Assembly: GCA_021927905.1 (NCBI GenBank)
Contig: BLLK01000047.1
Location: 1,612,001-1,676,000, forward strand
Source of the DNA: Chaetoceros tenuissimus
Lineage: Eukaryota > Bacillariophyta > Thalassiosirophyceae > Chaetocerotales > Chaetocerotaceae
Direction of reading: 5' to 3'
Length of the DNA stretch: 64,000 nt
This document shows positions 19,658 through 30,404 of the stretch, piece by piece (the stretch's first letter is position 1; every line of letters starts with the position of its first letter). Below the pieces are notes generated by a model that was not told the DNA's origin, searched no databases, and saw nothing but the letters and a program-made list of their open reading frames with translations. The position numbers and the translations under genes are program-made.

Positions 19658-21073
19658 TTATTTTCTTGGTGATTTGAACGCATTTGCGATCTCTTGAATT
19701 GGAGAAATTAGGGAAGAAGTAATACTCTTCGCACTTTTCCCAATTCTTTTTCTACGTTTCCATAATGAGTATGTTAGATATCCTGTTGCGATAACTTTGC
19801 CTCTATTCTGCCATCTATTCTCTGAGGTCCAGAGAAATTCCACTATTTGATTTTTTATCGAAGCATCGCCATCTTTCTCATCAATCGAACTTTCATGTTG
19901 TTCAAGTTGATGAATTTGTGACCAGTCTTGTTCTAGTCTCGAAGTTGCATGTTGTACTTTTGAACGAATTGCTTCAGAAGAAGTGTTCGGATGTTCTTCA
20001 ACACTTCGATCTTGATTCTTCGTAGTGTTAATATCTTTCACGTCGTCTAGTACATCTTGCATGGCGTCCATGACAAAGTCTGGTAGTGTCTTCTCCTCAC
20101 AAACGATTATAGCTTCGATATTACGACGCATTATTTCCACAGATGATTCATTTATATGAGGCGCTGAATGTACATTTTCCATTGCACCTAACACCTGATC
20201 AAAATTATTCCGTGAATTTCCAAAGCTCCTATTTCGAATAATGGTAAATATACAATCTGTGATGGATTCAACGGCCCTTTTCTCTTCTAGAAATGGGATA
20301 GTTTTTATCAATATTAAATTCAACACTTCGAAACAATAGTTGTACATTTTTTCATCAGTTCCTTCGCCTGCGTATTCTTCGTTCAAAAATTCTTTGTCGA
20401 AGTCAGGAGCTTTACTTGCATTCAGTAATACCGTAAAGAATTGGAGACTTGACAATATCGACGCTTGGATTAAACCTAAAGCATGGCAAAAGTTTGTATA
20501 TATTGTCAGTAACTCTATGGACATTAATATTGGAACATCTTCAAATCCTGGAGCTTCAATCCTATCTTGAGGTGTACTCTCGTTCTTGGTATACATTTCT
20601 AAAAACGGTTCCAAGTGGAGACATAGTTCCTCATCAATGTTTTGAGTATTTCTTTTTCTCCATAGTTCATAGGTGCTTTGAATTGCAACTGCCGCAGCTC
20701 GCTCTATGATCGAACGATTTGTAATCTCGTGCACCTTTGCATCAACAGTGATTCCAACAGTAAATGCTTTGGCATAGCTACTGTTGATGCTTGATAATTT
20801 ATCTTTCAGGTAACCGTATTTGATTAGAGGTAAAGTGATTTCAGAAACAGATTCATATCTTGTATCATCTAGATGTGTTGAGGCTAAAGCCTCATGATCT
20901 CGCAATATATCATTAGCTTTCGAAAGCGCACTTTCAAAGTTACGCAATGCAAAATCTGTTTCTACATCATCAATATTTAGCTGTGGAACCGATAAACCTG
21001 GCATAAGAGATGATGACTGGGATAAAAAGCTAGTTCTCTCTTTTTCAGTTCCACTGCCTAAAGTTTTCAACAT
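19658..21073 (-). CDS. Unknown protein with possible C-terminal membrane anchor
   Basis: 471 residues, intronless. The N-terminal two thirds are helical with TPR-like spacing (DFALRNFESALSKANDIL; FCHALGLIQASILSSLQFF). An acidic, polar linker follows. Near the C-terminus is a moderately hydrophobic segment (GKVIATGYLTYSLW) flanked by basic residues (KRRKRIGKSAK), the layout of a tail-anchored organelle membrane protein. PEX26/APEM9-type peroxisomal anchors have this layout, but I see no diagnostic motif. Function unknown. Confidence 0.55.
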   Translation of the reverse strand: MLKTLGSGTEKERTSFLSQSSSLMPGLSVPQLNIDDVETDFALRNFESALSKANDILRDHEALASTHLDDTRYESVSEITLPLIKYGYLKDKLSSINSSYAKAFTVGITVDAKVHEITNRSIIERAAAVAIQSTYELWRKRNTQNIDEELCLHLEPFLEMYTKNESTPQDRIEAPGFEDVPILMSIELLTIYTNFCHALGLIQASILSSLQFFTVLLNASKAPDFDKEFLNEEYAGEGTDEKMYNYCFEVLNLILIKTIPFLEEKRAVESITDCIFTIIRNRSFGNSRNNFDQVLGAMENVHSAPHINESSVEIMRRNIEAIIVCEEKTLPDFVMDAMQDVLDDVKDINTTKNQDRSVEEHPNTSSEAIRSKVQHATSRLEQDWSQIHQLEQHESSIDEKDGDASIKNQIVEFLWTSENRWQNRGKVIATGYLTYSLWKRRKRIGKSAKSITSSLISPIQEIANAFKSPRK

Positions 21074-21516
21074 TATTTTTCTGTGTTCTTGAGCCCTTCA
21101 ATAAAAGATGCGATCTATCGATACATGATACGTATGGCTCTGATCTGGATGGTCTGAATATGGATATAAATATGACCAATTGATTCTTCAATTCATCACT
21201 ACTACTTCGGGTATGTGCTAATTCGTATGTGCTAATTCGAATGTAACAGAGATGTACCTATTACCGATGATTCATATGATAACAATACTTTCACTTACAA
21301 GTACACAATACAGCAATACACATCCATCATCCATGTTTAATATTCATGTTGACACCTGTCATTTTTAAAGTCCTTCTCCTCCTTTCTTTTCCATTCCTTT
21401 TGTTTCTACTACCGCCTCGGCCGCTCATTCCAAAAACAGAAAACAACACAGCAACATCGCATATCTTTTTGATTTCATTAGACGAAGATACTCAGTTTAT
21501 TCATCAATTTGAGTAG
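21074..21516. other. Divergent promoter region
   Basis: 443 bp between the starts of the 19658-21073 gene and the mL46 gene. Holds a short tandem duplication (GTATGTGCTAATTCG twice near 21210) and a pyrimidine-rich tract near 21370. No binding site assigned. Confidence 0.45.
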
Positions 21517-22595
21517 ATGTCTCACTTGGCTAGAGTAACTCTAACTACAGGTCGTAAAGGCCTTTTGATTGGAGAAAGTCGGGTGGTTGCAGCTCTACCC
21601 AAACAAATACTTAGTTATCGACCAAAAACAACATATACAGAGAAACTTACATCACTTAAGCAATATGAGGCAGAAAAGAAAGCTGCAAAAGAACTTCGAA
21701 CAGAACTTCATAATAAAAAAGTTGAAAGGAAGGAAGGTTTGAAAACCAGACAAAATCCAGATAAAAAGAATTTTCTCAAAAAACAGTTTAGACAATGGTT
21801 TGATAATATTTCTTCCAAACAGGCATATTTAGATAGGGAGGCTAGAAGACAAGGCAAAGAATGGAAAATTAATGTTGCTGCTATGGTGGAACGACTGCCT
21901 GTTGTTACGCCAGATAGAGAGCAGTGGGAATCAGACTATATGCAATTGCAGTCGGAATTATCAAAATATGATGACATTGCATATCCAAAGGAACTTGGAT
22001 TTGAGGATCCCATGGATAGAAAGATTTACACAGAAGAGGAATTACTCGGTACGTATATATAAATTGTACTTATATTCGTTTGATGTCTTGCAAGGAAAGA
22101 CATCTCATTCTTTTCACTTGAACAGAGTTGCTTCCTGAGGGATTCAATCCTGCACCGAGAGAAACTGAGGCAGACAAATCTGGTGATATTCAGACTCTTA
22201 ATCGTCAACTCAAAACTAGAGTTTACTTTTCGTTGGAACAAGAAAATGGGTGGCAACTTCCCACAGTAGCATTGAATGAAAACGAAAGCTTTTTGGATGG
22301 AGCAAAACGCGCAGTAAAAGACATTGGAGGAGGAGATTTATCTTTAATTTGCTTGAGTAATTGTCCTATGGGAGTTACAGTGACGGAGTATAGTGAAGAG
22401 CAAAAAGCTGATTCTGGAGTTTTTGGAGAAAAGACGTTTTATATGAGAGTTCAATATGATGATGGAGATGTGAACAAAAATAAGTTAGATAAGCTTAATG
22501 ATTGGGGCTGGCTTGCTCGTGAAGAAATGGTTGAAAAAGTCAGTGCTGCTAGCGAGGATGAGAATACAGCTTTATTTTACAAATACATGTTGTAA
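21517..22595 (+). CDS. MRPL46: Mitochondrial ribosomal protein mL46
   Basis: Exons 21517-22048 and 22126-22595 (77-nt intron, GTACGT...AACAG, phase 1) give 333 residues. A component of the large mitoribosomal subunit with a Nudix-like fold. The conserved entry RLPVVTPDREQWESDY (motif RxPVVTP) precedes the first domain. After the splice come LPEGFNPAPRETEADKSGD and the Nudix-like WQLPTVALNENESFLDGAKRAV. The Nudix catalytic box (REVxEExGxxxE) is replaced, as expected of a ribosomal protein rather than a hydrolase. A basic N-terminus and Lys-rich helices suit mitochondrial import and rRNA contact. Confidence 0.88.
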
Positions 22596-23286
22596 TCCAG
22601 TCAAAAATAATTTGCTATTGAAAATATTTTTAATCACTGTTTTGGAGAATTTGTGAGAGTTGCATAAATAGTAACCTGACATCTTTAAAAATCCTGGGGT
22701 ATGGAAATTGACATCTATGACCGTCTCAATTTCACCACATTAAAGTTCTACTAGACCTGTATTCATTACCAGTCTTGATGATTATGACAAAGTATTTTTG
22801 GATGTTTGTCTTGTTGATGCCATGAAACCTATCGTTAGTAATAAAAGGTAGAACACACTCGGTAGAGCTCAGTAGGCAGTCCACAAAACAAGAGTATTTT
22901 CTCTTGTTGGTGGTAGCAGATAGACTGAATTCCATGCGGAGGTATGCATGAGGCATGCGACATTCCCTTGCTGGATCATGAAGTAGAGGGTATAGCCATT
23001 ATCAATCACATGGAACATCATTGGTTATTTTGTAAAGAATGTCCGACCGTATAAAAAAGACTAAAACTTTTTTATACGACTAAAACACTCTTTTTGACAC
23101 ATTTTGAAAAATGTCATGACTGGCTCGCGCACCTAAAAGCCCAATGAAGAAGTAAAGTGTAATAAATTATGGTAAAGCAAACAACCAAAACCCTTCATAA
23201 AACTTTACTCAAATTACTTGCAATACCGTACCGGTACAACCCTTTACATCCCGAAGCAAACAAAAGATTTCTTTCTATAACATAGG
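22596..23286. other. Intergenic with a perfect hairpin
   Basis: 691 bp without a supported gene. The main feature is the inverted repeat listed separately at 23048-23078. A CCGTACCGGTACA palindrome lies near 23228. Confidence 0.45.
23048..23078. repeat. Perfect 12-bp inverted repeat
   Basis: CGTATAAAAAAG, a 7-base spacer (ACTAAAA), then CTTTTTTATACG. It sits about 210 bp upstream of the bestrophin-like start codon. Could be a promoter element or a remnant of a small mobile element; nothing decides between them. Confidence 0.7.
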
Positions 23287-24788
23287 ATGTCTGCACGTAA
23301 TTTCAACAAAGCAATTTCGTTTCAGTCTGACATAGACAACATTGAGGAAGCAGAAATGGAGATCACTGAACGTGCGATGGAAAAATCTGGCTCCATGAGA
23401 ATGAGAAGACAAATGAAGAAAGCTGAAAGCTTCCGTAGAGCTGATGGTACTTTAGGCGAGAAACAACCAGCATGGGATAAAATCAGAAATAAGGAAGAGC
23501 ATCGTCGTAAACTTTTGAGAAGTGTAAGTACAAACGTCTTTAGACTTTAAAATTTGTCAGCTGTGGTGTAGAGCAGCGACTATGGTATGCCCTAGTCTAC
23601 CAAAGCCACCCGACATCTATACAAGCTCATTACTAAGCAATTTTGGAACAAAATAGGTTGAACAGCCATTTTTTCAAATCCTAACACATGGTCGTGGTAC
23701 ATGTTTGAGAAATCTTATTCTAGATCCATTGATTTGGATCACGATGTCTATTTTTGTTGGTTTACGTATCTACGCTCGTCAAGTTGAAGCAGCGCCAATT
23801 GCTGCAGAGCTGCTTGGAAAATCCGACATCAATATCCTTGGTGGATGTAAGTATTCGAAAATCTTCCTTTAACTTCGTGCAAATAAATGAAGTTTCTAAT
23901 GTTCCTGGCTCCATGTATTTCTTTACGATATACAAAGTTCTCTCGTTCTTCTTAGTTTTTTTCGTGAACCAGACCAATAGCCGTTTCCTTGAAATGTATG
24001 GATTTAGCAAGGCAAGCGCCGGAAGAACCCAAGATGTAGCAGGTATTGCTTCCACTCAGTTCCCTCCTCATCTTGCGCAGCAGATCAACCGTCATATGAA
24101 TGCTGCGCATGTCGCAGGTTATGTTGGATTGGGTGGACCATACAGTAAAAAACATTTCTTTGATCATTACAATAAGGAATGGAATCTCATGACTGAAGAG
24201 GAAATGGACTCTATTTCCCATTATAATATGGACTCAGGCGCAGATATGTTGAAAGAACTCGTCACTTGGTGCCAGCGTGATGTGGGGATCGCAAAAAAGG
24301 CGGGATACATTGATAGTGTAGAAGCAACGGAACTCCATGATCGTATTGTACAGTTTCGTGCCGCAATGGATGGTAAGCCATATATACATATTACCAAGAT
24401 ATTTCTTTGCGAATTTGATGACATGAAAATTTTTCTGACGAGTTTTCATTCTTCAGGTATCTATGATTACACTGACCAGCCTCCACATTTCTTTTACATT
24501 CATTTCCTGTGTCTCTTGTCCGCTTTCTATCTACCACTTTTTGCAATTGATAATGCGTATTCAACTGGTTGGGGAGCAGACACAGACTACGGCGTTGAAG
24601 TATTAAATGGAATCATTGTCTTTTTGCAATGTGTATTCGTGATTGGTCTCCGTTTGCTTGGACAAAAGATGGTTGATCCATATGGAGATGATTTAGAAGA
24701 TCTCAGCGTTAAAACTTATGTGGAAACCACACTCATCAATTGCAATATTATCTTGAACACTAAGGGATCCATGTACAATGCAGACTAA
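23287..24788 (+). CDS. Bestrophin-like anion channel
   Basis: Four exons, 23287-23523, 23657-23846, 23956-24372 and 24457-24788, in consistent phase (391 residues). The spliced product has the bestrophin layout: a basic, soluble N-terminus (79 residues in exon 1), a membrane segment DPLIWITMSIFVGLRIY, a helical middle rich in charged residues, two further hydrophobic segments (FFYIHFLCLLSAFYLPLFAI and LNGIIVFLQCVFVIGLRLLG) and the hallmark acidic DPYGDDLEDL, equivalent to the Ca2+-clasp region. Family members conduct Cl- or HCO3-, and in algae some sit in thylakoids. No plastid leader is seen. Intron 2 is derived from the neighbouring aminotransferase gene (see findings). The stop is 187 bp from the aminotransferase stop, convergent. 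Confidence 0.8.
23844..23931 (+). repeat. Copy of aminotransferase coding DNA inside bestrophin intron 2
   Basis: The first 73 bases match 25127-25199 with one mismatch; similarity continues to 23931/25214 with three more mismatches. The source is coding sequence of the minus-strand aminotransferase, so the intron carries it antisense. The copy includes the intron donor (GATGTAAGT in both places). The remaining 24 bases to the acceptor at 23955 are pyrimidine-rich and not shared. Confidence 0.92.
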
Positions 24789-24975
24789 TTTTTACAACAG
24801 TGTAGAACGAAATACAAAGAAATGAAGTTTTTATTCCTTGATGATTGAAGCTGAGTTTCATTTCGAACATGATTGGAAAATTTGAGAAGAGTGTCAAAAA
24901 CTAGATGAACTGAAAACAAAAGTTAAAATAGGTGTGTGTTCGTGTGTTACATACTGTTATGCATTATTGTTAGAC

Positions 24976-26442
24976 TTAAGTAGGCGTCTTTGATATTTTA
25001 CTCTTGTCGATCTTTGCAATCATTTGAGCTGCTTTTTTGAAGGCATCTATAAATTCGTCAGCATCTTCTATAGAGAAAGCTAAAGGCGGTTTGACGACCA
25101 AAACATTATCATGTGGGCCATCAATTGATGTAAGTATTCGAAAATCTTCCTTTAACTTCGTGCAAATGAATGAAGTTTCTAATGTTCCTGGCTCCATGTC
25201 ATTATTTACGATATCAATACCCATGAATAGACCTCGCCCTCTCACATCTCCAATATTTACATCTGGACAATCAGATAGATCCAAACTGAGAAATTTTGAC
25301 TTTAAATAATTCCCGACTCTTGCAGCATGCGCTGGAAGCTTATTCCTTTCAAGCTCGTCCAGCACTGCTAATCCGGCAGCACAACAAACTGGGCTTCCTG
25401 CAAATGTATTAAAATATTCAACACCCATACTCTCGAAAGCACTACTAACCTCTTCAGTTGTAATTACTGCTGCTAGAGGCATCCCGTTTCCAAATGGTTT
25501 GCCTATGAATAATATTCAATGATCACTTAGTGTTCAATTCAATAATAATACTTATTCCGAATTTGTAACCTCGAAATCTGACCTACCTATAGTAACTATA
25601 TCTGGGACGATGTCATTGCCACCATGTAAAAACGCCCAGAAACAATCATCGCCTAATCTTCCCAATGCAGTCTGAACTTCATCTGCAATGTACAATCCAC
25701 CCGCAGCTCGAACAGCATCGACACACTTCTTGAAATACATGGGTGGTGGAAGTATCACACCGCCGACACTTAGTCCTCCTTCTGTAATAAATGCGCATAC
25801 ATCTTCTCCTCGCTTTTTGTATGTGTTGCAAGCTTCGACAACATAATTTGCGTACTTGGATGCAGCATCATCACCAGTGTGAATCCCACGAAATGTATCA
25901 GGACAAGGAACTTTGATCACATTCTTCCCCAGACTATCATTGAAAGGCATATTGAACTCTTTGCTTTTGTACTTGTATGGAGAGACTGCTAAGGTGCTCA
26001 AAGTATGACCATGATAAGCAGTATCCACTACTATCATGTTGTTTGACTTTGTTTTTGCTTGAGCTAATCTCAGTGCCAAATCATTTGCTTCGCTTCCAGA
26101 ATTTACAAAGAAAACTTTACACAGGGGATCTGGAAGTAGAGATACAAGTCTTTCCGCCAACAATGCTGCATTTGGATGAAGATACCTTGTATTTGTGTTT
26201 AGAATTCCGACTTGTTTTTGTACTGCTGCAACGACTGCTTCATTTTGATGGCCAACATGACACACATTATTACGCGTGTCTAGATAGACATTTCCATGTT
26301 CATCAATCAATCGAGCCTTGTAACCTCCCATAATCATGAGAGGGTCAGAATTTTCGTAGGATACACTAACACTAGAAGAGAAAAACTTTTTTCTTTTTTC
26401 CAAAATTTCATCTTTGGTGTATTCACTTTCTTCTTTATCCAT
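24976..26442 (-). CDS. AGXT2L-type class III PLP enzyme (ethanolamine-phosphate phospho-lyase-like)
   Basis: Exons 25587-26442 and 24976-25502 (84-nt intron, phase 1) give 460 residues. A fold-type I PLP enzyme. It has GSEANDLALRLA (phosphate-binding), AYHGHT, DEVQTALGRLGDDCFWAF (the Asp that contacts the pyridine nitrogen, and the WAF typical of the AGXT2L branch), and the PLP Lys at residue 287 in GKPFGNGMP, formed across the splice. The C-terminal SIDGPHDNVLVVKPPLAFS segment matches the ETNPPL/PHYKPL subgroup, whose members eliminate phosphate from phosphoethanolamine or phosphohydroxylysine. Substrate not provable here. No leader peptide. Part of its last exon was copied into an intron of the convergent neighbour. 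Confidence 0.88.
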
Positions 26443-26826
26443 CTCCTCAGCTAGACTTACAATTCAGTCACCAATAGAACCTTTTCTTGCTCGAGATATT
26501 TGATGTGAAAATAAAAAGACCCAGTTTGGAGTTGCCTCCTATGTCCTATGCAATATGTGGAATGTGTTGATGCGATGAGGAATGGTTTTCACACTCTCTA
26601 CGTACGGAAGTACGTACATACATTCATACTCTTATTTAGTGAAATACGAGTAGCTACCTTAGAAATTTGCTGTGTCGTCGTCGTGAGTGAAGATAGATAA
26701 TGATGATGGATTAGATTAAATATACATTTGGCGACCAAACCAAACGCAGTCTTTGAATTGCTTTGTATGTAGTACGTAAAAGTAGCAAGGGAAAGCAATT
26801 GCATGTAAAATATGACTTAACCGAGC
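26443..26826. other. Intergenic
   Basis: 384 bp between tandem minus-strand genes. Contains a TACGTACGGAAGTACGTACAT palindromic cluster near 26605. No gene seen. Confidence 0.4.
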
Positions 26827-27852
26827 TCAAACAACGAAAGATCCAACTGCAATTGCTATGCTAGCCCCAATGACAGTGTTAATAAAGTTTACCACTTCAT
26901 TCGTCATCCACTCGAGCCCTTTTTTACCTTGCAAAGTTGCCCCAATTAAACTCTCTGCATTAGTTGCCATAAAGGCCGAGAATGTAGCAATTGCAATACT
27001 TGTCAAACCACCGTCAAGAAACCCAATAGAAGTTGCGTAAATTGGAAGCAAACATCCTCCAACAGCTGCCGCTAATGTCCCTTCCAAAGAGATTGCTCCT
27101 TCAGTGCCAGGTTCTACTCGTTCTAGTGTTGTTATAAGGAAAGTTGTTTTACCATATGCTTTCCCAATCTCAGAAGCAAAAGTATCTGCCAACTTTGTAG
27201 CCAAAGATGATACATACGCTAAAATCAAAAGATCATACGTTAAGAATCCAAAAAGTGGAGATGATTCAACGATAAATGGATTCACTTGAACCGAAGTCGC
27301 CGCGCAAATAAGTCCAGTTGCAGCACTTCCCCAAACGTTTTCTGGTCCACGTCTTCCTCCTCTTCCTTCTGCAATTCCTTTTGCTTCTTTTTCTTGAAAT
27401 TTCACTTTGGTCACAAGGCTTCCTAAACCCAGATATAAAACACAAGTCGTCCAACCTTGCCAACCAGTGGTGTTCCATAAAAATGTTCCGAGAGCCAGAC
27501 TATGAAAGAATCCTTCCGGTGTCAATAGCTTTTCTAGTTTTGATTTCAGTAAAGCAAAAAGGATGGCATTTATCCCAAATGCTGCTGACAATGGCACAGT
27601 GGAGGTTGTAGAAAAAAGAGTTTCTGATAGAGATGTCATGTCCAGGCTTAAGTTCAGAGATGTCGGACTCTTTACAGCCATAAACTCTTTTCTGAAAATG
27701 TCTATTCTATTTTTTCCCATATCTGCTTTAAGTTGATTCATATTTGGTACATTTGTTGAAAGCGCCCTGGATTTGGCTAGAGGAGCAAATGCATCAACAT
27801 TGCAACTCAATAGGAAAAGCGTTGAAACAAAGAAGCTGAATTTTGTCATCAT
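26827..27852 (-). CDS. VTE6: DUF92 phytyl-phosphate kinase-like, plastid membrane
   Basis: 341 residues. The N-terminus is a signal peptide ending in VDAFAP, matching the diatom plastid import motif ASAFAP with its essential Phe, followed by a Ser/Arg/Lys transit region. The body is hydrophobic with about six membrane segments and the DUF92 core: KLADTFASEIGKAYGKTTFLITT, PGTEGAISLEGTLAA and NAESLIGATLQGKKGLEW. The plant homologue VTE6 phosphorylates phytyl-phosphate to phytyl-diphosphate for tocopherol and phylloquinone synthesis, recycling phytol from chlorophyll. Function by homology; location by motif. Confidence in the family is high. Confidence 0.88.
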   Translation of the reverse strand: MMTKFSFFVSTLFLLSCNVDAFAPLAKSRALSTNVPNMNQLKADMGKNRIDIFRKEFMAVKSPTSLNLSLDMTSLSETLFSTTSTVPLSAAFGINAILFALLKSKLEKLLTPEGFFHSLALGTFLWNTTGWQGWTTCVLYLGLGSLVTKVKFQEKEAKGIAEGRGGRRGPENVWGSAATGLICAATSVQVNPFIVESSPLFGFLTYDLLILAYVSSLATKLADTFASEIGKAYGKTTFLITTLERVEPGTEGAISLEGTLAAAVGGCLLPIYATSIGFLDGGLTSIAIATFSAFMATNAESLIGATLQGKKGLEWMTNEVVNFINTVIGASIAIAVGSFVV

Positions 27853-28655
27853 GAAGAATCAGAGTATTATTTCTCTCGCAATTTTGTGCTTTGTAGCTGA
27901 ACTTATTTGAGTATTTACAATATCTTATTGCATCTAGATTAACACAAAGATATTATGATCTTTGGTTGAATAAGGTTACGCTTTTGCAGTGCTTTATTGC
28001 ATAGTATGGCATTAGTATCTTTTGAGAAATAGCACATACGTACGAGGTAGCACTCAAACATCAAACATCAAAAGATATCAACTTTGCATACTGTAGCTAT
28101 GTACGTACACACCAATCTGAAAGAAAAAGAAAGAGGAAGAAGTAAAAAGAGAGGTAGATTCGAAAAAATGACAAGCAAAAACAATGCCAGAAATGAAGTT
28201 TTGCTCAATTATACCGATTAGATATGCATGTCATAGTTACGTTCGGACTTCGGAATATATAACAATAAATTCGTTGAAATGATAAAGCTTCAATCTTGCT
28301 CCCTTGATACTATGATTTTCAAAAGAGCAGAGTCTAAAATATCACGGTTTCAAATGTCTTCTTTCAGTTCTAGAAACTTCACAATTTTGGAGAAATTTGT
28401 TGCATTGGAAACACTAAAGTCATCGTTCACATATATTTAAATAATTAACATTTATTATAGGAAACTGACACGTATAAATAATAACAAAAACCATTGTGAA
28501 ATCTTGACTGAGTATGGAAAAAGTTTTGCTTCGCAAAGCAGACCTCATAGATTTCAAAATTAACATTCACACCTTTCCTAAGGACTACCCCAAAGACCTT
28601 ACTAATGAAAAACGCTTTAACTTCTCTAAACTTCCACTTCATGACTTCCGTACCA
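27853..28655. other. Intergenic
   Basis: 803 bp between the VTE6-like start and the 3' end of the next minus-strand gene. AT-rich, with scattered GTACGTAC palindromes (near 28040 and 28100). Open frames at 28445-28708 have no protein-like character. Confidence 0.4.
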
Positions 28656-30404
28656 TCAAATTAGCATTTCACCATCTTCACCAGGGTCACCAAACAGTTT
28701 TGGAATAAATAAACCTTTTCTTTCTGTTGATGACGAACTTAACTTTTCAAGAGAGCGGCAGTCTGACTCCTTCGATGAGTCCAACCAAACATTTTCATCG
28801 ATAGAGTCTGGATTCGGTGTGCGAAAATTGCTCTCTGAAAGGTTTGAGGGTGATGTGAAAGGTATGTCAACAGTGGTGCTTCCTACACTTGAATGTCTGG
28901 TCATTCCCAACTGTGGAATCGAAGGATAATTGCCAATAGATTTTAAGTTTGATGGCATATCCCCAACGCTTTCACTTAAGGAATGAGACAAACGACTTGG
29001 TGTGACATTTCCTTGACTTGTACATTTCTTTCCGAATCTCGCAGCCGCTTCCTTGGCCATTTCAATCTGATCCTGAATGGAGCAGGTACTGGGAGATCTC
29101 TGTCTTGTCACTGTGTCATCATCCGCGAAAGATACGCTTAAGCAACGAGAATGGTGACGGGTAAGATAGGCACCGCATGATAGATCGTCTATATCAAACG
29201 AATCCTTTTTTGATGACTTCAACTCAGGATCCAATTCCATAACAGAGTCACCGTGCTCATCATCATATGGGGCTTTGGTCAATGACAATTTACGACAGCG
29301 TCTAGATTTCAATAGGATTGAATTACAATTCTTTGATGTATTCGGAGTCTGATAAGTTTGCCTGAAATCTTGAGGATTAGGAAGTTCATGCTCCACTTCT
29401 TCATGTGTCTCATTTTCGTCAAGACAAGAAGAAGAGGTTGACCCTGGACTTAGATCACCGATCATTTCTGCAGTAGAATTGCTTCTACGCTTTTTAGGTT
29501 GAAGATTAATCTTTTTCTTCCTTGAAATGCGTCTCTTTAAGGGAGAAGGGCATGTACTGGAACTACTCGAGTCGCTTTCGTCTCCTGTGGCATGTAATGA
29601 TGCATCTGACCTGATCGGTTTTAACAAGTACGATCTTGCAGCTTCCGCCATGCCACTTGCATCTAAAGATGAGTGCACTTTGTATGCATCCAGTTCCTCG
29701 TGTGCTTCTTCTTCTTCAAAGTCAGTATCCATTTCATGTCGTTCTTCAATGGATGTGTTCAGCATCAACTCTTGTGTAGGTGCATCAGGGAACTGTAGAA
29801 CAAATTTATTGGAATGGGGACTAGGAATCAAATTGACCATTTCGCCCACTGCATCTTCGTCTCTAGGCAAAATTATGACTGGTTCTTCCTTCTTTTGGAA
29901 CACGTGAGAGTTTGGTCTAATTCGGAGCCTAGGAACAGGACCAGTTTCACTTCTACTATCGGATGGTGCAAGCCTAAGACCACGATTGAGCCAAGAGACC
30001 TCTTCATCGATTGGCGCACGATCTCCATCATCTATATCCCAGCCCAGGCTCACATCATTTTCGTCATTTTCCAAATCACCCATTGATGGAAAACTTTGAA
30101 TGTCGTTCGCCATGAGGCCTTGCACAAAAGAAAGTGACTGGAGGTTGGAATACAGGCGTTCTCTTTCTTCTCTCTTTTTTCGTTGGAGGCGGTCCAATTC
30201 TGTGACAGATATCTGGCTTTGCATTTTATGTTGCAAATTGAGATCAGAGCTGAAAGCATCGGATGATGATGCAACTCGTACTCCGGTGGCATTGACATTA
30301 TCTTCGGCATTGTTGTCATTCGTGGTATTGGATGGAGTTTTAGTAGATGTGGAACCTATGCTAAAGCTGCATTTCCTTGTAGATGGAGAATTGAAGTTCA
30401 TCAT
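28656..30404 (-). CDS. Ser/Asp-rich, probably disordered protein, unknown
   Basis: 582 residues from ATG 30404, intronless. Largely low-complexity, rich in Ser, Glu and Asp. Patches that look ordered are EEVSWLNRGLRLAPSD and DALQFPDAP-like LQFPDAPTQELML. Basic clusters (KRRISRKKKINLQPKKRRSN) suggest nuclear import. Several R/K-x-x-S sites and SP/TP pairs could be phosphorylated. No domain recognised; probably a signalling or regulatory scaffold, which is inference from composition only. Confidence 0.55.
   Translation of the reverse strand: MMNFNSPSTRKCSFSIGSTSTKTPSNTTNDNNAEDNVNATGVRVASSSDAFSSDLNLQHKMQSQISVTELDRLQRKKREERERLYSNLQSLSFVQGLMANDIQSFPSMGDLENDENDVSLGWDIDDGDRAPIDEEVSWLNRGLRLAPSDSRSETGPVPRLRIRPNSHVFQKKEEPVIILPRDEDAVGEMVNLIPSPHSNKFVLQFPDAPTQELMLNTSIEERHEMDTDFEEEEAHEELDAYKVHSSLDASGMAEAARSYLLKPIRSDASLHATGDESDSSSSSTCPSPLKRRISRKKKINLQPKKRRSNSTAEMIGDLSPGSTSSSCLDENETHEEVEHELPNPQDFRQTYQTPNTSKNCNSILLKSRRCRKLSLTKAPYDDEHGDSVMELDPELKSSKKDSFDIDDLSCGAYLTRHHSRCLSVSFADDDTVTRQRSPSTCSIQDQIEMAKEAAARFGKKCTSQGNVTPSRLSHSLSESVGDMPSNLKSIGNYPSIPQLGMTRHSSVGSTTVDIPFTSPSNLSESNFRTPNPDSIDENVWLDSSKESDCRSLEKLSSSSTERKGLFIPKLFGDPGEDGEMLI

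Noticed and set aside
23754-24055. Continuous frames through bestrophin intron 2, including a minus-strand frame resembling the aminotransferase
   Set aside because: The similarity comes from the copied segment inside the intron; splicing at GTAAGT/CTTAG restores the channel frame in phase.
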